From the NCBI GenBank assembly GCA_003520455.1, contig DOUV01000870.1:1-10349 (forward strand): a DNA stretch of 10,349 bases, given 5' to 3'. The first letter of the stretch is position 1. Every line of letters begins with the position of its first letter. The notes under the pieces were generated by a model. That model was not told the DNA's origin, did not search any database, and saw nothing but the letters and a program-made list of their open reading frames with translations. Origin of the DNA: Chloroflexota bacterium (GTDB lineage Bacteria > Chloroflexota > Anaerolineae > Ardenticatenales > Ardenticatenaceae). Made by a program: the position numbers and the translations under genes. Of the stretch, positions 1-7,003 are shown piece after piece.

Positions 1-27
1 GGCGCCGTCACCAACATCCTGGAGTAA
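1..27 (+). CDS. tuf: Elongation factor Tu, C-terminal end only (partial)
   Basis: The first 27 bases read in frame as GAVTNILE followed by TAA. This matches the usual EF-Tu C-terminus (G-V-V-T-x-I-I-E), the end of the third beta-barrel domain of the GTPase that delivers aminoacyl-tRNA to the ribosome. Its position directly upstream of rpsJ fits the common str-S10 arrangement (rpsL-rpsG-fusA-tuf-rpsJ). Only eight codons are visible, so the call rests on this short match plus context. The 82-bp gap to rpsJ contains an imperfect palindrome. Confidence 0.72.
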   Translation, partial: GAVTNILE

Positions 28-32
28 CGGTT

Positions 33-93
33 CACCCCACCCCCTCACTCCCTCTTCTCTCTCCTCGAAGGAGAGGGGGAGGGAGCCGGGGTG
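33..93. repeat. Imperfect palindrome in the tuf-rpsJ gap
   Basis: A C/T-rich stretch is followed by its G/A-rich complement. Three nested arm pairs are visible: CACCCC (33-38) with GGGGTG (88-93), CTCCCTC (48-54) with GAGGGAG (79-85), and CTCTCCT (59-65) with AGGAGAG (69-75) around a 3-nt CGA turn. The RNA would fold into one long interrupted hairpin ending about 16 nt before the rpsJ start. No U-run follows, so it is not a typical intrinsic terminator. It resembles the simple C/T-rich palindromes scattered between genes in some bacterial genomes (inference). It could also act as a processing site or attenuator between tuf and the S10 genes. Confidence 0.7.
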
Positions 94-109
94 CGGTCAG
101 AGGATCGAT

Positions 110-418
110 ATGGCACGACAGAAAATTCGTATTCGCTTGAAGGCCTTCGACCATCGGCTGCTGGACCAGTCAGCGCAACAGATCGTCGAGACGGCCGAGC
201 GCTCAGGCGCGCGTGTGATCGGGCCGGTGCCTTTACCGACCAAGATCGAGAAATTCACGGTGCTGCGCAGTCCGTTCATTGATAAGGATTCGCGCGAGCA
301 ACTGGAGATTCGCACGCACAAGCGCCTGATTGACGTCGTTGATCCGGACAGCAAGACGATCGATAGCCTGATGAAGTTGAATCTGCCGGCGGGCGTGGAT
401 ATCGAGATCAAGCTGTAA
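110..418 (+). CDS. rpsJ: 30S ribosomal protein S10
   Basis: This 102-residue protein has the family's usual length and is S10, a 30S head protein that in many bacteria also partners NusB in transcription antitermination. It begins [20 protein letters not shown]. Further diagnostic segments are [23 protein letters not shown] (about residues 33-55) and the loop [15 protein letters not shown] (about 62-76), which inserts into the 30S head, followed by the closing strand GVDIEIKL. The ATG at 110 is preceded by AGAGGA (99-104). It is the first gene of the S10 cluster here. An overlapping reading frame starting at 91 has no S10 similarity and is not a gene. Confidence 0.98.
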   Translation: MARQKIRIRLKAFDHRLLDQSAQQIVETAERSGARVIGPVPLPTKIEKFTVLRSPFIDKDSREQLEIRTHKRLIDVVDPDSKTIDSLMKLNLPAGVDIEIKL

Positions 419-423
419 TTGCC

Positions 424-494
424 GGGGATCGGGAATAGCGGTTGCAGGTTGAGGGTTTCCAAACTCCCAATCCCTAATCCCTGTCCCTCATCCC
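424..494. repeat. Low-complexity palindrome in the rpsJ-rplC gap
   Basis: The 136-bp gap between rpsJ and rplC carries inverted simple units. GGGATCGGGA (425-434) is complementary, with one bulge, to TCCCTCATCCC (484-494). TTGAGGGTTT (449-458) pairs with AAACTCCCAA (461-470) across a 2-base centre, with one wobble and one mismatch. The right arm repeats a pyrimidine-rich unit (CCCAATCCCTAATCCCTGTCCC). It encodes nothing recognisable. Its sequence differs from the palindromes at 33-93 and 5900-5967, so these are not copies of one element. I infer an interspersed-repeat-like filler; a structured leader for rplC is the alternative. Confidence 0.6.
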
Positions 495-554
495 GTGTTG
501 GGGATGATGTGGCGTGCGATCGCGCGTTGGCAGTCCCCAGGAGTAGTGACGACA

Positions 555-1220
555 ATGAAGGGTATTTTGGGCAAGAAGGTCGGCATGACCCAAATCTTCG
601 ATGAGAGTGGCCAGGTGATCCCGGTGACCGTCGTCGAAGCTGGACCATGCTATGTGACCCAAATCAAGACAGAAGACCAAGACGGCTATCAAGCCATTCA
701 GATCGGCTTTGACGAGGTCAAGCCAGCACGCCTGACCAAGCCCGTGCGCGGCCATCTCAAGAAGGCCAACGCGCCGACCGTGCGGTACCTACGTGAGTTT
801 CCGCTCGAGGATGGTGAGGAGTTCCAGCTTGGCCAGCGCCTGGATGCCTCCGTTTTTGAAGTGGGCGACATTGTCGATGTGACTGGCACCAGCAAGGGCA
901 AGGGCTTTGCCGGAACGATCAAGCGCCACCACTTTAACCGCCAGCGCAAAACGCATGGTCAGTCGGACCGCGAGCGGGCACCAGGCGCTATCTCCGCCGG
1001 AACGACGCCCGGCCGCGTCTTCAAAGGCCAGCGGATGGCCGGCCGGATGGGGAATGAGCGGGTGACCGTTCAGAACCTCAAGGTGGTCCTGGTCGATTCC
1101 GAGCGGAATCTGCTGGCGATCAAGGGTGCTGTGCCGGGTGCAAAGAATGGCCTTCTCATGATCCGCAAGGCTATCAAGGTGGCCGAGCGCGAGGCGAACG
1201 CCAAGAAGGGGAGGAAGTAG
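555..1220 (+). CDS. rplC: 50S ribosomal protein L3
   Basis: L3 (221 residues, slightly longer than the E. coli protein) is an early 23S rRNA-binding assembly protein whose extended loop reaches towards the peptidyl-transferase centre. The N-terminus [15 protein letters not shown] is the family signature. The loop segment [17 protein letters not shown] leads into [17 protein letters not shown], the most conserved part of L3. The C-terminal globular domain ends with [18 protein letters not shown] and a Lys-rich tail. I chose the ATG at 555: AGGAG at 539-543 sits 11 nt upstream and the protein then begins with the family consensus. An in-frame start at 495 would add 20 unrelated residues. It lies 3 nt from rplD. 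Confidence 0.97.
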   Translation: MKGILGKKVGMTQIFDESGQVIPVTVVEAGPCYVTQIKTEDQDGYQAIQIGFDEVKPARLTKPVRGHLKKANAPTVRYLREFPLEDGEEFQLGQRLDASVFEVGDIVDVTGTSKGKGFAGTIKRHHFNRQRKTHGQSDRERAPGAISAGTTPGRVFKGQRMAGRMGNERVTVQNLKVVLVDSERNLLAIKGAVPGAKNGLLMIRKAIKVAEREANAKKGRK

Positions 1221-1223
1221 GCC

Positions 1224-1850
1224 ATGAAGGTCCCGGTGTACAACATGCAGGGCGAGCAGGTTCGCGAGGTCGAGCTCGCGCCCAGCATTTTCGAGATCGA
1301 GCCCAATATTTCGGTGATGCATCAGGCACTGGTTCGCCAACAGGCCAACGCGCGTGCCGGCACCCACAGCACTAAGACCCGTGCTGAGGTCAGCCGCAGC
1401 GGAAGCAAGGTCTGGCGGCAGAAGGGTACCGGGCGAGCCCGGCAGGGCTCGCGGCGCGCCCCCCACTGGGTGGGCGGTGGAATCGTCTTCGGCCCCAAGC
1501 CGCGCGATTACAGCAAGAAGATGCCGCGTAAGATGCGCCAACTTGCGATTCGGTCGGCGCTGGCGGCCAAAGCGCGGGCCAACCGCCTGATCGTGATTGA
1601 CGAGTTGCGCTTCGAGCGACCTAAGACGAAGGAGATGGCCAACGTTCTAGAGGCCGTCGGCGTGGGGAACAGGAGCGCCGTGGTGCTCTACAACGGCGCC
1701 GAGGATGAGAACGTCAAGCGCTCGGCCGGCAACCTGGCGCAGGTCATGCCGCTGCACTGGCAGTACCTCAACATGCGCGATGTCCTGGGCCATGACTACC
1801 TCGTGGTTCCGCTCGCGGCCCTCGATCGCATCCAGGCGCTCTGGGGCTAG
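1224..1850 (+). CDS. rplD: 50S ribosomal protein L4
   Basis: L4 (208 residues, usual size) binds 23S rRNA domain I and lines the nascent-peptide exit tunnel with L22. The sequence shows the expected N-terminal strand ([10 protein letters not shown]), the [19 protein letters not shown] segment, and the tunnel-loop motif [21 protein letters not shown] (about residues 59-79). The C-terminal Rossmann-like domain follows ([28 protein letters not shown]). GGAGG at 1210-1214, inside the end of rplC, is its ribosome binding site, so it is probably coupled to L3 translation. In E. coli L4 represses its own operon by binding the S10 leader. No similar leader is recognisable here. Confidence 0.97.
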   Translation: MKVPVYNMQGEQVREVELAPSIFEIEPNISVMHQALVRQQANARAGTHSTKTRAEVSRSGSKVWRQKGTGRARQGSRRAPHWVGGGIVFGPKPRDYSKKMPRKMRQLAIRSALAAKARANRLIVIDELRFERPKTKEMANVLEAVGVGNRSAVVLYNGAEDENVKRSAGNLAQVMPLHWQYLNMRDVLGHDYLVVPLAALDRIQALWG

Positions 1851-1871
1851 CACCGGAGAGGGAAGGAAACC

Positions 1872-2156
1872 ATGCATATTTATGAAGTGTTGCGGCGGCC
1901 GGTCATCACCGAGAAGAGCATGGCGCAGGCGGACAGCCGTAAGTACACCTTCGAGGTTGACCGCCGTGCCAACAAGAAGCAGGTCAAGGAGGCGGTTGAG
2001 ACGGCCTTCGATGTGACCGTCGAGAAGGTCGCCATCATCAACGTGCCCGGCAAGACACGCCGCTGGGGACGGAAAGTGGTGGAGACTCAGGGCTGGAAGA
2101 AGGCAGTCGTGACTCTGGCCGAGGGCGACAGCATCCAGCTCTTTGAGGGAGTATAA
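1872..2156 (+). CDS. rplW: 50S ribosomal protein L23
   Basis: L23 (94 residues, usual length) sits at the tunnel exit and is the docking site for trigger factor and SRP. Diagnostic segments are the start MHIYEVLRRPVITEKSM, the strand YTFEVDRRANKKQVKEAVE (about residues 27-45), the VEKVAIINVPGKTRRWGR loop and the final strand VTLAEGDSIQLFEGV. The bacterial RRPVITEKS motif is complete. AAGGA at 1863-1867 lies just before the ATG, and the gap to rplD is 21 bp. The stop codon is followed after 3 bp by the GTG of rplB, so L2 is probably translated by coupling or from the GAGGGAG at 2145-2151 in the last codons of this gene. Confidence 0.97.
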   Translation: MHIYEVLRRPVITEKSMAQADSRKYTFEVDRRANKKQVKEAVETAFDVTVEKVAIINVPGKTRRWGRKVVETQGWKKAVVTLAEGDSIQLFEGV

Positions 2157-2159
2157 TCT

Positions 2160-2996
2160 GTGGCTATTAAGGTCTACAAGCCAACGTCGCCGGGCCGCCG
2201 GGGCATGACCGGTTCGGACTTCGATGAGATCACGCGGACGGAGCCCGAGCGTTCGCTCGTCGAGCCGTTGAAGAAACACGGCGGCCGCAACCAGCAAGGC
2301 CGCGTGACTGTGCGGCACCGCGGCGGTGGCAACAAGCGCAAGTATCGCATTATTGATTGGAGACGTGACAAAGACGGTGTTCCCGGCCGTGTCGCGTCGG
2401 TCGAGTATGATCCAAACCGCTCGGCGCGCATCGCTCTGATCCACTATGTCGACGGGGAGAAGCGCTACATCCTGGCGCCGCTCGGGCTGCGCGTGGGCGA
2501 CCGCATCATGAGTGGTCCGACCGCCGACATCGCGACCGGAAACGCCCTGGCGTTGATCGATATCCCGGTCGGTACCACCGTTCACAACATCGAGCTGGAA
2601 CCCGGCAAGGGGGGCCAGATGGTGCGGTCGGCAGGGACCGCTGCCCAGCTTGTAGCGAAGGAGGGCGACTACGCCACCCTTCGCCTGCCGTCGGGCGAGA
2701 TTCGGCGCGTGCACGTTCGGTGCCGGGCCACGATCGGCCAGGTCGGAAACGTCGAGCACAGCAACATCAAGATCGGTAAGGCCGGCCGCAACCGTCACCT
2801 GGGCCGGCGGCCCACGGTGCGTGGTTCGGCGATGGACCCCAAGAGCCATCCGCATGGGGGGGGCGAGGGCAAGGCGCCGATCGGTCTACCGGGACCGAAG
2901 ACGCCGTGGGGCAAGCCGGCGCTGGGCAAGAAGACCCGCCCGCGCAAGCCCTCGGACAAGTTCATCGTGCGGCGCCGAGGCAGCAAGCGCCGCTAA
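2160..2996 (+). CDS. rplB: 50S ribosomal protein L2
   Basis: L2 (278 residues, normal) is the large core 50S protein needed for subunit joining and peptidyl-transferase activity. It starts with GTG at 2160, reading [15 protein letters not shown], with GAGGGAG at 2145-2151 correctly spaced. The OB-fold half includes [20 protein letters not shown] (about residues 41-60) and the SH3-like half includes the [18 protein letters not shown] segment (about 143-160). The C-terminal tail contains HPHGGGEG at residues 230-237. The first His aligns with E. coli His229, the residue long linked to peptidyl-transfer function. The end (KPALGKKTR followed by a basic tail) is intact. A 151-bp gap follows before rpsS, the longest in the cluster. 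Confidence 0.98.
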   Translation: MAIKVYKPTSPGRRGMTGSDFDEITRTEPERSLVEPLKKHGGRNQQGRVTVRHRGGGNKRKYRIIDWRRDKDGVPGRVASVEYDPNRSARIALIHYVDGEKRYILAPLGLRVGDRIMSGPTADIATGNALALIDIPVGTTVHNIELEPGKGGQMVRSAGTAAQLVAKEGDYATLRLPSGEIRRVHVRCRATIGQVGNVEHSNIKIGKAGRNRHLGRRPTVRGSAMDPKSHPHGGGEGKAPIGLPGPKTPWGKPALGKKTRPRKPSDKFIVRRRGSKRR

Positions 2997-3147
2997 GCGC
3001 GCCTGGTGGGGATGTGGTGCGTCCTCGTTTCCGCCCCGGTCTAAACGGGCTGGGCGATCTTTCTTGATCGGAGAGAAACCAGGGCGAATCGGATGAGGGC
3101 ACCCCGCAACGCGCGGCGCCAGGGAACGAAGGAGTGAGGAAAAGACT
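2997..3147. other. rplB-rpsS intergenic spacer
   Basis: This is the longest gap in the cluster, 151 bp, and it holds no credible gene. Only weak structure is visible: CCTGGT (3002-3007) is complementary to ACCAGG (3078-3083), with small GATC-TTTCTT-GATC and CCCG/CGGG hairpins between. No U-tract marks a terminator and I see no convincing promoter hexamers. The last 17 bases carry GGAGTGAGG, the ribosome binding region of rpsS. Confidence 0.5.
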
Positions 3148-3432
3148 ATGGCTCGTTCACTGAAAAAGGGTCCGTACGTCGAGCCGCGACTGTTGGAGAA
3201 GATCGAAGCGATGAACCGGAGCGGCAAGAAGGTCGTGATCAAGACCTGGAGCCGGGCCTCAACGATCTTCCCGCAGATGGTGGGGCATACGATCGCCGTC
3301 CACAACGGCCGCGCTCATGTGCCGGTGTACATCACCGAACAGATGGTCGGCCACAAGCTGGGCGAATTCGCTCCCACCCGCACTTTCCGGGGTCACGACT
3401 CGGGCGGCAGGAAAACCAAGGTCCGCCGCTAG
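3148..3432 (+). CDS. rpsS: 30S ribosomal protein S19
   Basis: S19 (94 residues, usual length) is a 30S head protein that contacts S13 and the A-site finger of 23S rRNA at bridge B1a. It has the canonical start [11 protein letters not shown], the central [20 protein letters not shown] (about residues 29-48) and the highly conserved [21 protein letters not shown] (about 60-80). It ends [14 protein letters not shown], the basic tail close to tRNA. The GAGG within 3136-3139 lies 8 nt from the ATG. rplV follows after 16 bp. Confidence 0.98.
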   Translation: MARSLKKGPYVEPRLLEKIEAMNRSGKKVVIKTWSRASTIFPQMVGHTIAVHNGRAHVPVYITEQMVGHKLGEFAPTRTFRGHDSGGRKTKVRR

Positions 3433-3448
3433 ATTGAAGGTTTTTACC

Positions 3449-3808
3449 ATGGCACAAAGTCACGATGAAGTCCGAGCGGTGGCTCGGAACATTCCAATGT
3501 CACCGCAGAAGGTACGGCGTGTCGTCAATGTGGTGCGAGGGCTGCCCGTCTCTGAGGCCCTGGCGCAACTGCAGTTCCTGCCCCAGCGGGCGGCCAAGCC
3601 AGTCAGCAAAGTGATTGCCAGTGCCGCGGCCAACGCCGAGGAGAACCTCGGTTGGAACCGCGCGGACCTGTACGTCGCGATGATCAAGGCTGACGAGGGC
3701 CCGACCCGCAAGTGGCGTCGCTTTGGGGCGCGAGGGCGGTTCAAGCCTATCCTGAAGCGTACAAGCCATATCACGGTCGTGCTCAAGGAGCGAGAGGAAG
3801 AGGTGTGA
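3449..3808 (+). CDS. rplV: 50S ribosomal protein L22
   Basis: L22 (119 residues) binds all domains of 23S rRNA. Its long beta hairpin lines the exit tunnel opposite L4, where macrolide-resistance changes are known in other bacteria. The sequence shows the conserved helix [21 protein letters not shown] (about residues 14-34), [12 protein letters not shown] (about 61-72), and the hairpin core [21 protein letters not shown], ending in [10 protein letters not shown]. The ATG at 3449 is supported by GAAGG at 3436-3440. A longer in-frame reading back to 3317 only overlaps rpsS and adds unrelated residues, so it was rejected. Confidence 0.97.
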   Translation: MAQSHDEVRAVARNIPMSPQKVRRVVNVVRGLPVSEALAQLQFLPQRAAKPVSKVIASAAANAEENLGWNRADLYVAMIKADEGPTRKWRRFGARGRFKPILKRTSHITVVLKEREEEV

Positions 3809-3836
3809 GGAATCACGCCCATGGAAAGGAGAGTTC

Positions 3837-4487
3837 ATGGGACGCAAAGTTCATCCCTATGGCTTCCGTCTAGGAGTGATCAAGGACTGGAAAGCTCATT
3901 GGTACGCCGACGGGGAGCGCTACGCTGACCTGTTGCAGGAAGACCTGGCTATTCGCAATCATGTTCGTACGCGGTTGGGCCGGGCCGGGATCAGCGACAT
4001 TCAGATCGAGCGGTTTCCCAAGCAGGTCGCCATTACGATCAGCACCGCGAAGCCTGGGATCATTATCGGCCGTAAGGGAGCCAACGTGAAGGTGCTCCGC
4101 GAGGAACTGGAGAAGCTCACCGGCAAGAAGATCAAGGTCGACGTCAACGAGGTTGAGAACCCCGACACTGACGCCTACCTGATCGCCGAGAGTATCGCCA
4201 ACCAACTCGAGCGGCGCATCAGCCACCGGCGGGCGATGAAGCAGGCGATTCAGCGCGCGATGCGCGCTGGCGCCAAGGGCGTGCGCATCGTGGTTAGCGG
4301 CCGCCTGAGCGGCGCCGACATGGCGCGCCGAGAGGATGCCCAGGAAGGGCGCGTGCCGCGTCACACCCTGCGGGCCGATATCGACTACGCGCACACGGAA
4401 GCGCTGACTACCTTCGGCCGGATCGGCGTGAAGGTCTGGGTGTACAAGGGTGAGGTGCTCCCCGAGGCCGAGCCGACGGTCGCATAG
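3837..4487 (+). CDS. rpsC: 30S ribosomal protein S3
   Basis: S3 (216 residues) is a 30S head protein at the mRNA entry channel with helicase activity together with S4 and S5. The start [24 protein letters not shown] is typical. The N-terminal KH domain carries GIIIGRKG at residues 74-81, the GXXG RNA-binding loop. The C-terminal domain shows [21 protein letters not shown] and [14 protein letters not shown], which includes basic residues facing mRNA, then [23 protein letters not shown] at 3825-3831 lies 5 nt before the ATG. It ends with little C-terminal extension beyond the folded domain. The 84-bp gap to rplP contains no gene. Confidence 0.98.
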   Translation: MGRKVHPYGFRLGVIKDWKAHWYADGERYADLLQEDLAIRNHVRTRLGRAGISDIQIERFPKQVAITISTAKPGIIIGRKGANVKVLREELEKLTGKKIKVDVNEVENPDTDAYLIAESIANQLERRISHRRAMKQAIQRAMRAGAKGVRIVVSGRLSGADMARREDAQEGRVPRHTLRADIDYAHTEALTTFGRIGVKVWVYKGEVLPEAEPTVA

Positions 4488-4571
4488 GACGGGCGAAGCG
4501 TTCACCCACTGCTGGAGAAAAGATTGTCTGTTCAGGGGCGAAGGCTTCGTCCCGACTAGAGGAAACGAACC

Positions 4572-5009
4572 ATGTTGATGCCAAAGCGTGTCAAGCACCG
4601 CAAGCAGTTTCGCGGTCGCATGAAGGGGCGCGCCACCCGCGGCAACACGGTCGCGTTCGGCGAGTATGGCCTGCAGGCGCTCGAGCCTGTCTGGATGACC
4701 AGCCGCCAGATCGAGGCCGCCCGCCGCGCGATCGTTCGCTTCATCCGCCGCTCCGGGAAGCTCTGGATTCGGGTCTTCCCCGACAAGCCCGTCACGCAGC
4801 GCGCGGCCGAGACCCGCATGGGCTCAGGCAAGGGCGCCGTTGATCACTGGGTGGCTGTGGTCAAGCCGGGCCGAATGATTTTTGAGATCGCGGGGATCCC
4901 TGAGGAGACCGCCCGCGAGGCTTTCCGCCTGGCGTCTCACAAGCTGCCGATCAAGACGCAGTTCGTCAGTCGGGCGGAGCAGTCGCTGACCGGCGAGGGA
5001 GGCGAGTGA
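4572..5009 (+). CDS. rplP: 50S ribosomal protein L16
   Basis: L16 (145 residues) binds near the A site and helps position aminoacyl-tRNA and late 50S assembly. The start [20 protein letters not shown] is the standard bacterial form and fixes the ATG at 4572 rather than the second Met two codons later. Conserved blocks are [26 protein letters not shown] (about residues 29-54), the VFPDKPVT segment, RMGSGKG with Arg82 at the position of the E. coli Arg81 that is hydroxylated, and LPIKTQFV near the end. The stop overlaps the ATG of rpmC by one base, indicating translational coupling with L29. Confidence 0.98.
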   Translation: MLMPKRVKHRKQFRGRMKGRATRGNTVAFGEYGLQALEPVWMTSRQIEAARRAIVRFIRRSGKLWIRVFPDKPVTQRAAETRMGSGKGAVDHWVAVVKPGRMIFEIAGIPEETAREAFRLASHKLPIKTQFVSRAEQSLTGEGGE

Positions 5010-5242
5010 TGCGATCAGAAGAGATTCGCGATCTGTCGAATGCCGAGATCGTCCAGAAGCTGGACGAGGCCTACGAGAAACTGTGGAGCATGCGCTTCCA
5101 GCTTGCGACTCGCCAGCTTCAAGATACCAATCAGATCAAGCAGGTCCGCCGCGATATCGCTCGGATGAAAACCGTGCTGCGGGAGCGTGAGATTTGGGCC
5201 GAGTACGAGGCCGCGCAGCAGGCGGCGGGCGAGGAGGCGTAA
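5009..5242 (+). CDS. rpmC: 50S ribosomal protein L29
   Basis: L29 (77 residues, slightly long) is a two-helix protein beside L23 at the tunnel exit. Visible signatures are [20 protein letters not shown] for helix 1 and [33 protein letters not shown] for the turn and helix 2; the latter includes the family's L-x-x-x-R-F-Q-x-A-x-x-Q-L pattern. A short Ala/Glu-rich tail follows. The ATG at 5009 was preferred over the GTG at 5006 because it overlaps the rplP stop in the common TGATG arrangement and GAGGGAGG at 4995-5002 lies 6 nt upstream. Confidence 0.96.
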   Translation: MRSEEIRDLSNAEIVQKLDEAYEKLWSMRFQLATRQLQDTNQIKQVRRDIARMKTVLREREIWAEYEAAQQAAGEEA

Positions 5243-5244
5243 CC

Positions 5245-5502
5245 ATGGCTGAAGAGCGCAAGAAACGGCTCGAGGGCGTGGTCGTCAGTGACAAGATGGA
5301 CAAGACCATCGTGGTCCGGGTGGAGCGCCAGACCCGCCACCCGCTTTACGGGAAGGTCATCCGCACGCACAAGAAGTATCACGCTCACGACGAGAAGAAC
5401 GAGGCCCGTGAGGGCGACCGCGTCGTGATTCTGGAATCCCGGCCGTTGAGTCGAACCAAGCGCTGGGTTCTCACCGAAATTGTCGAACGAGCGCCGAGCT
5501 GA
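5245..5502 (+). CDS. rpsQ: 30S ribosomal protein S17
   Basis: S17 (85 residues, usual) is an OB-fold primary 16S rRNA-binding protein of the 30S body. The sequence reads [20 protein letters not shown], then [30 protein letters not shown] (about residues 21-50), then the conserved [19 protein letters not shown] block near the C-terminus. The ATG at 5245 is 2 bp after rpmC, and GAGGAGG at 5231-5237 within rpmC is its ribosome binding site. An in-frame reading back to 5194 adds a Gly/Arg stretch translated from rpmC sequence and was rejected. Confidence 0.97.
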   Translation: MAEERKKRLEGVVVSDKMDKTIVVRVERQTRHPLYGKVIRTHKKYHAHDEKNEAREGDRVVILESRPLSRTKRWVLTEIVERAPS

Positions 5503-5520
5503 TCGGGGGGAGAGTGAGTC

Positions 5521-5889
5521 ATGATTCAGCAAGAGACTCGCCTGAAAGTCGCGGACAACACTGGCGCTCGCGAACTGCTCTGCATCAAGGTACTGGGCGG
5601 AGCGAAGCGGCGCTACGCCGGTCTGGGCGACATCATCGTGTGCAGCGTCAAGCAGGCGCAGCCGGGTGGTGCTGTCAAGAAGGGCGATGTGGTCCGCGCC
5701 GTGGTCGTGCGAACCGCCAAGGAAACCGGGCGGCCGGATGGAACCTACATCCGTTTTGATGAGAATGCGGCCGTCCTTCTGGATAGCAACAATAATCCGC
5801 GCGGGACACGTATCTTTGGGCCTGTCGCGCGCGAGTTGCGCGAGAAGGGCTTCATGAAGATCGTCTCGCTTGCGCCGGAAACGTTGTAA
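5521..5889 (+). CDS. rplN: 50S ribosomal protein L14
   Basis: L14 (122 residues, exactly the usual bacterial length) is a beta-barrel protein at the subunit interface, contacting 16S rRNA in bridges B5 and B8. It begins [20 protein letters not shown] and contains [30 protein letters not shown] (about residues 35-57), [26 protein letters not shown] and the closing [27 protein letters not shown]. All conserved blocks are present. A purine-rich stretch (GGGGGAGAG) precedes the ATG, 18 bp after rpsQ. This is the first gene of the E. coli spc operon; here it directly continues the S10 genes. A 92-bp gap with an inverted repeat follows. Confidence 0.98.
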   Translation: MIQQETRLKVADNTGARELLCIKVLGGAKRRYAGLGDIIVCSVKQAQPGGAVKKGDVVRAVVVRTAKETGRPDGTYIRFDENAAVLLDSNNNPRGTRIFGPVARELREKGFMKIVSLAPETL

Positions 5890-5899
5890 GGAACGATGA

Positions 5900-5967
5900 A
5901 TGATGAATGATCAACGGAATATCGCCGCGAAGAGCTTGTTCATTGTTCGGCGTTCATCATTCATCAT
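5900..5967. repeat. Inverted repeat of ATGATGAATGAT type between rplN and rplX
   Basis: Arms of 17 bp at 5900-5916 and 5951-5967 are complementary at 16 of 17 positions (mismatch at 5912), around a 34-nt loop. Each arm consists of short direct repeats (GATGAATGATGAATGATC on the left, TTCATCATTCATCAT on the right). This is A/T-richer than the flanking genes and lies between the L14 stop and the L24 ribosome binding site, whose GGAG follows the right arm closely. It may be an interspersed low-complexity palindrome or an RNA hairpin affecting rplX expression. No U-run supports termination. Confidence 0.75.
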
Positions 5968-5981
5968 GTGGAGAAGTGGGT

Positions 5982-6344
5982 ATGGACATTAAGACAGGCG
6001 ATACGGTTGAAGTCATCTCCGGCAACCACAAGGGGATACGGGGCGAGGTGCAACGGATTGTCCGTGGTAAAGTGAAGTATGGCCAGAATAAGGGCCAGTG
6101 GGATCCCGATCACGACCGTGTGGTTGTCGTGGGTGTGAATATTATCAAGAAGCATCAGAAACCAACGGGGCAGGGGCAGGTCCCGCAAGGTGGAATCATC
6201 GAGCGTGAGGCTCCGATCCATCACAGTAATGTGATGCTCGTCTGCCCGCACTGCGACAGGCCGACCCGCGTGGCCCACGACCGCTCCAGCGGCCGGAAGG
6301 TGCGGATCTGCAAACTGTGTGGCGGTGCGATTGACAGACGCTAG
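5982..6344 (+). CDS. rplX: 50S ribosomal protein L24 with zinc ribbon and internal insertion
   Basis: L24 (120 residues) nucleates 50S assembly near the tunnel exit. The KOW motif is clear in IKTGDTVEVISGNHKGIRGEV (residues 3-23). The family core GVNIIKKHQKPTG, QGGIIEREAPIHHSNVMLVC follows. Cys88-x-x-Cys91 and Cys110-x-x-Cys113 form an intact zinc ribbon, as in many but not all bacterial L24 proteins. Residues 28-45 (around KVKYGQNKGQWDPDHD) replace what is normally a tight turn (as in LPKKNRV), adding roughly 14 residues. The ATG at 5982 with GGAG at 5970-5973 is the right start; an in-frame reading from 5907 would translate through the inverted repeat. Confidence 0.96.
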   Translation: MDIKTGDTVEVISGNHKGIRGEVQRIVRGKVKYGQNKGQWDPDHDRVVVVGVNIIKKHQKPTGQGQVPQGGIIEREAPIHHSNVMLVCPHCDRPTRVAHDRSSGRKVRICKLCGGAIDRR

Positions 6345-6370
6345 CGAGGAAGGTTGAGGGAACCATGGCG

Positions 6371-6391
6371 GGTGAGGCTGTCGGCCTCACC
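6371..6391 (+). promoter_or_regulatory. Perfect 8-bp hairpin before rplE
   Basis: GGTGAGGC (6371-6378) and GCCTCACC (6384-6391) are perfectly complementary around a 5-nt TGTCG loop, in the 78-bp gap between L24 and L5. It lies 31 nt before the rplE ATG. In E. coli the feedback repressor S8 binds mRNA at the rplX-rplE junction. The location is similar, but I do not see the asymmetric internal-loop core typical of S8 sites, so any such role is inference. No U-run follows, so it is not an intrinsic terminator. Confidence 0.6.
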
Positions 6392-6422
6392 GTCCCCTCA
6401 GGCGGACAGGACGAGGAGGAGT

Positions 6423-6980
6423 ATGGCAACACCACGACTGAAGCAAGTGTATCAAGAGCGCGTCGTGCCGGCCATGATGGAGGAGTTTAAGTACTCGAAC
6501 ATCATGGAAGTTCCGAAGGTCGAGAAGATCGTAGTCAATATTGGCATGGGCGAGGCATTGCAGAATGCCAAGGCGCTGGACGCAGCGATAGGCGACCTGA
6601 GCACGATCACCGGGCAGAAGCCCATCGTGACCCGTGCCAAGAAGAGTATCTCCAATTTCCGCTTGCGAGCGGGGATGCCGATCGGCGTAAAGGTGACCTT
6701 GCGCGGCCAGAAAATGTGGGCCTTTCTTGACCGGTTGATCAATGTGGCCCTCCCGCGCCAGCGTGACTTCCGCGGCGTGGCGGCGGACGCCTTCGATGGG
6801 CGTGGCAACTACACCCTGGGGTTGCGCGAGCAACTCGTCTTTCCTGAGATCGACTACGACAAGATTGATAAGATTCGCGGAATGGAGATCACAATCGTGA
6901 CGACGTCCAGAACGGATGAGGAGGGCCGCCGGCTGCTGGCGCTTCTCGGAATGCCATTCCGGCAGCGGCGCGCGGCGTAA
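6423..6980 (+). CDS. rplE: 50S ribosomal protein L5
   Basis: L5 (185 residues) binds 5S rRNA with L18 and contacts P-site tRNA and S13 at the central protuberance. Signatures are [15 protein letters not shown] (about residues 31-45), [27 protein letters not shown] (about 62-88), [15 protein letters not shown], and [22 protein letters not shown] (about 127-148), then a C-terminal LLALLGMPF. The ATG at 6423 follows a GAGGAGGAG run ending at 6421, so the spacing is short. In-frame initiation further upstream at 6354 would add a non-conserved Arg/Ser-rich segment across the hairpin and was rejected. Confidence 0.97.
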   Translation: MATPRLKQVYQERVVPAMMEEFKYSNIMEVPKVEKIVVNIGMGEALQNAKALDAAIGDLSTITGQKPIVTRAKKSISNFRLRAGMPIGVKVTLRGQKMWAFLDRLINVALPRQRDFRGVAADAFDGRGNYTLGLREQLVFPEIDYDKIDKIRGMEITIVTTSRTDEEGRRLLALLGMPFRQRRAA

Positions 6981-7003
6981 GTACGAAAGTAAGGAGAGAG
7001 ACT

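Noticed and set aside
495..554. Upstream in-frame start for rplC adding 20 residues
   Set aside because: The extra residues match nothing in L3, while the ATG at 555 gives the canonical N-terminus and has its own ribosome binding site.
2152..2157. Exact TATAAT hexamer, a possible -10 promoter element
   Set aside because: It is formed by the rplW stop codon and flanking bases. The -35 region at about 2129-2134 (CAGCAT) does not resemble TTGACA, and rplB starts only 3 bp after rplW.
1647..2855. 402-codon open frame on the minus strand
   Set aside because: It lies antisense to rplD, rplW and rplB, which are certain genes. Its translation has no recognisable domain, and long antisense frames are common in GC-rich DNA.
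2997..3147. Possible terminator or new gene between rplB and rpsS
   Set aside because: No strong stem with a U-tract and no frame with a ribosome binding site or recognisable product. Frames crossing the gap are shadows of rplB or rpsS.
4535..4553. GGGCGAAGGCTTCGTCCC near-palindrome in the rpsC-rplP gap
   Set aside because: The palindrome has almost no loop and needs a bulge, so the RNA stem is weak. No U-run follows.
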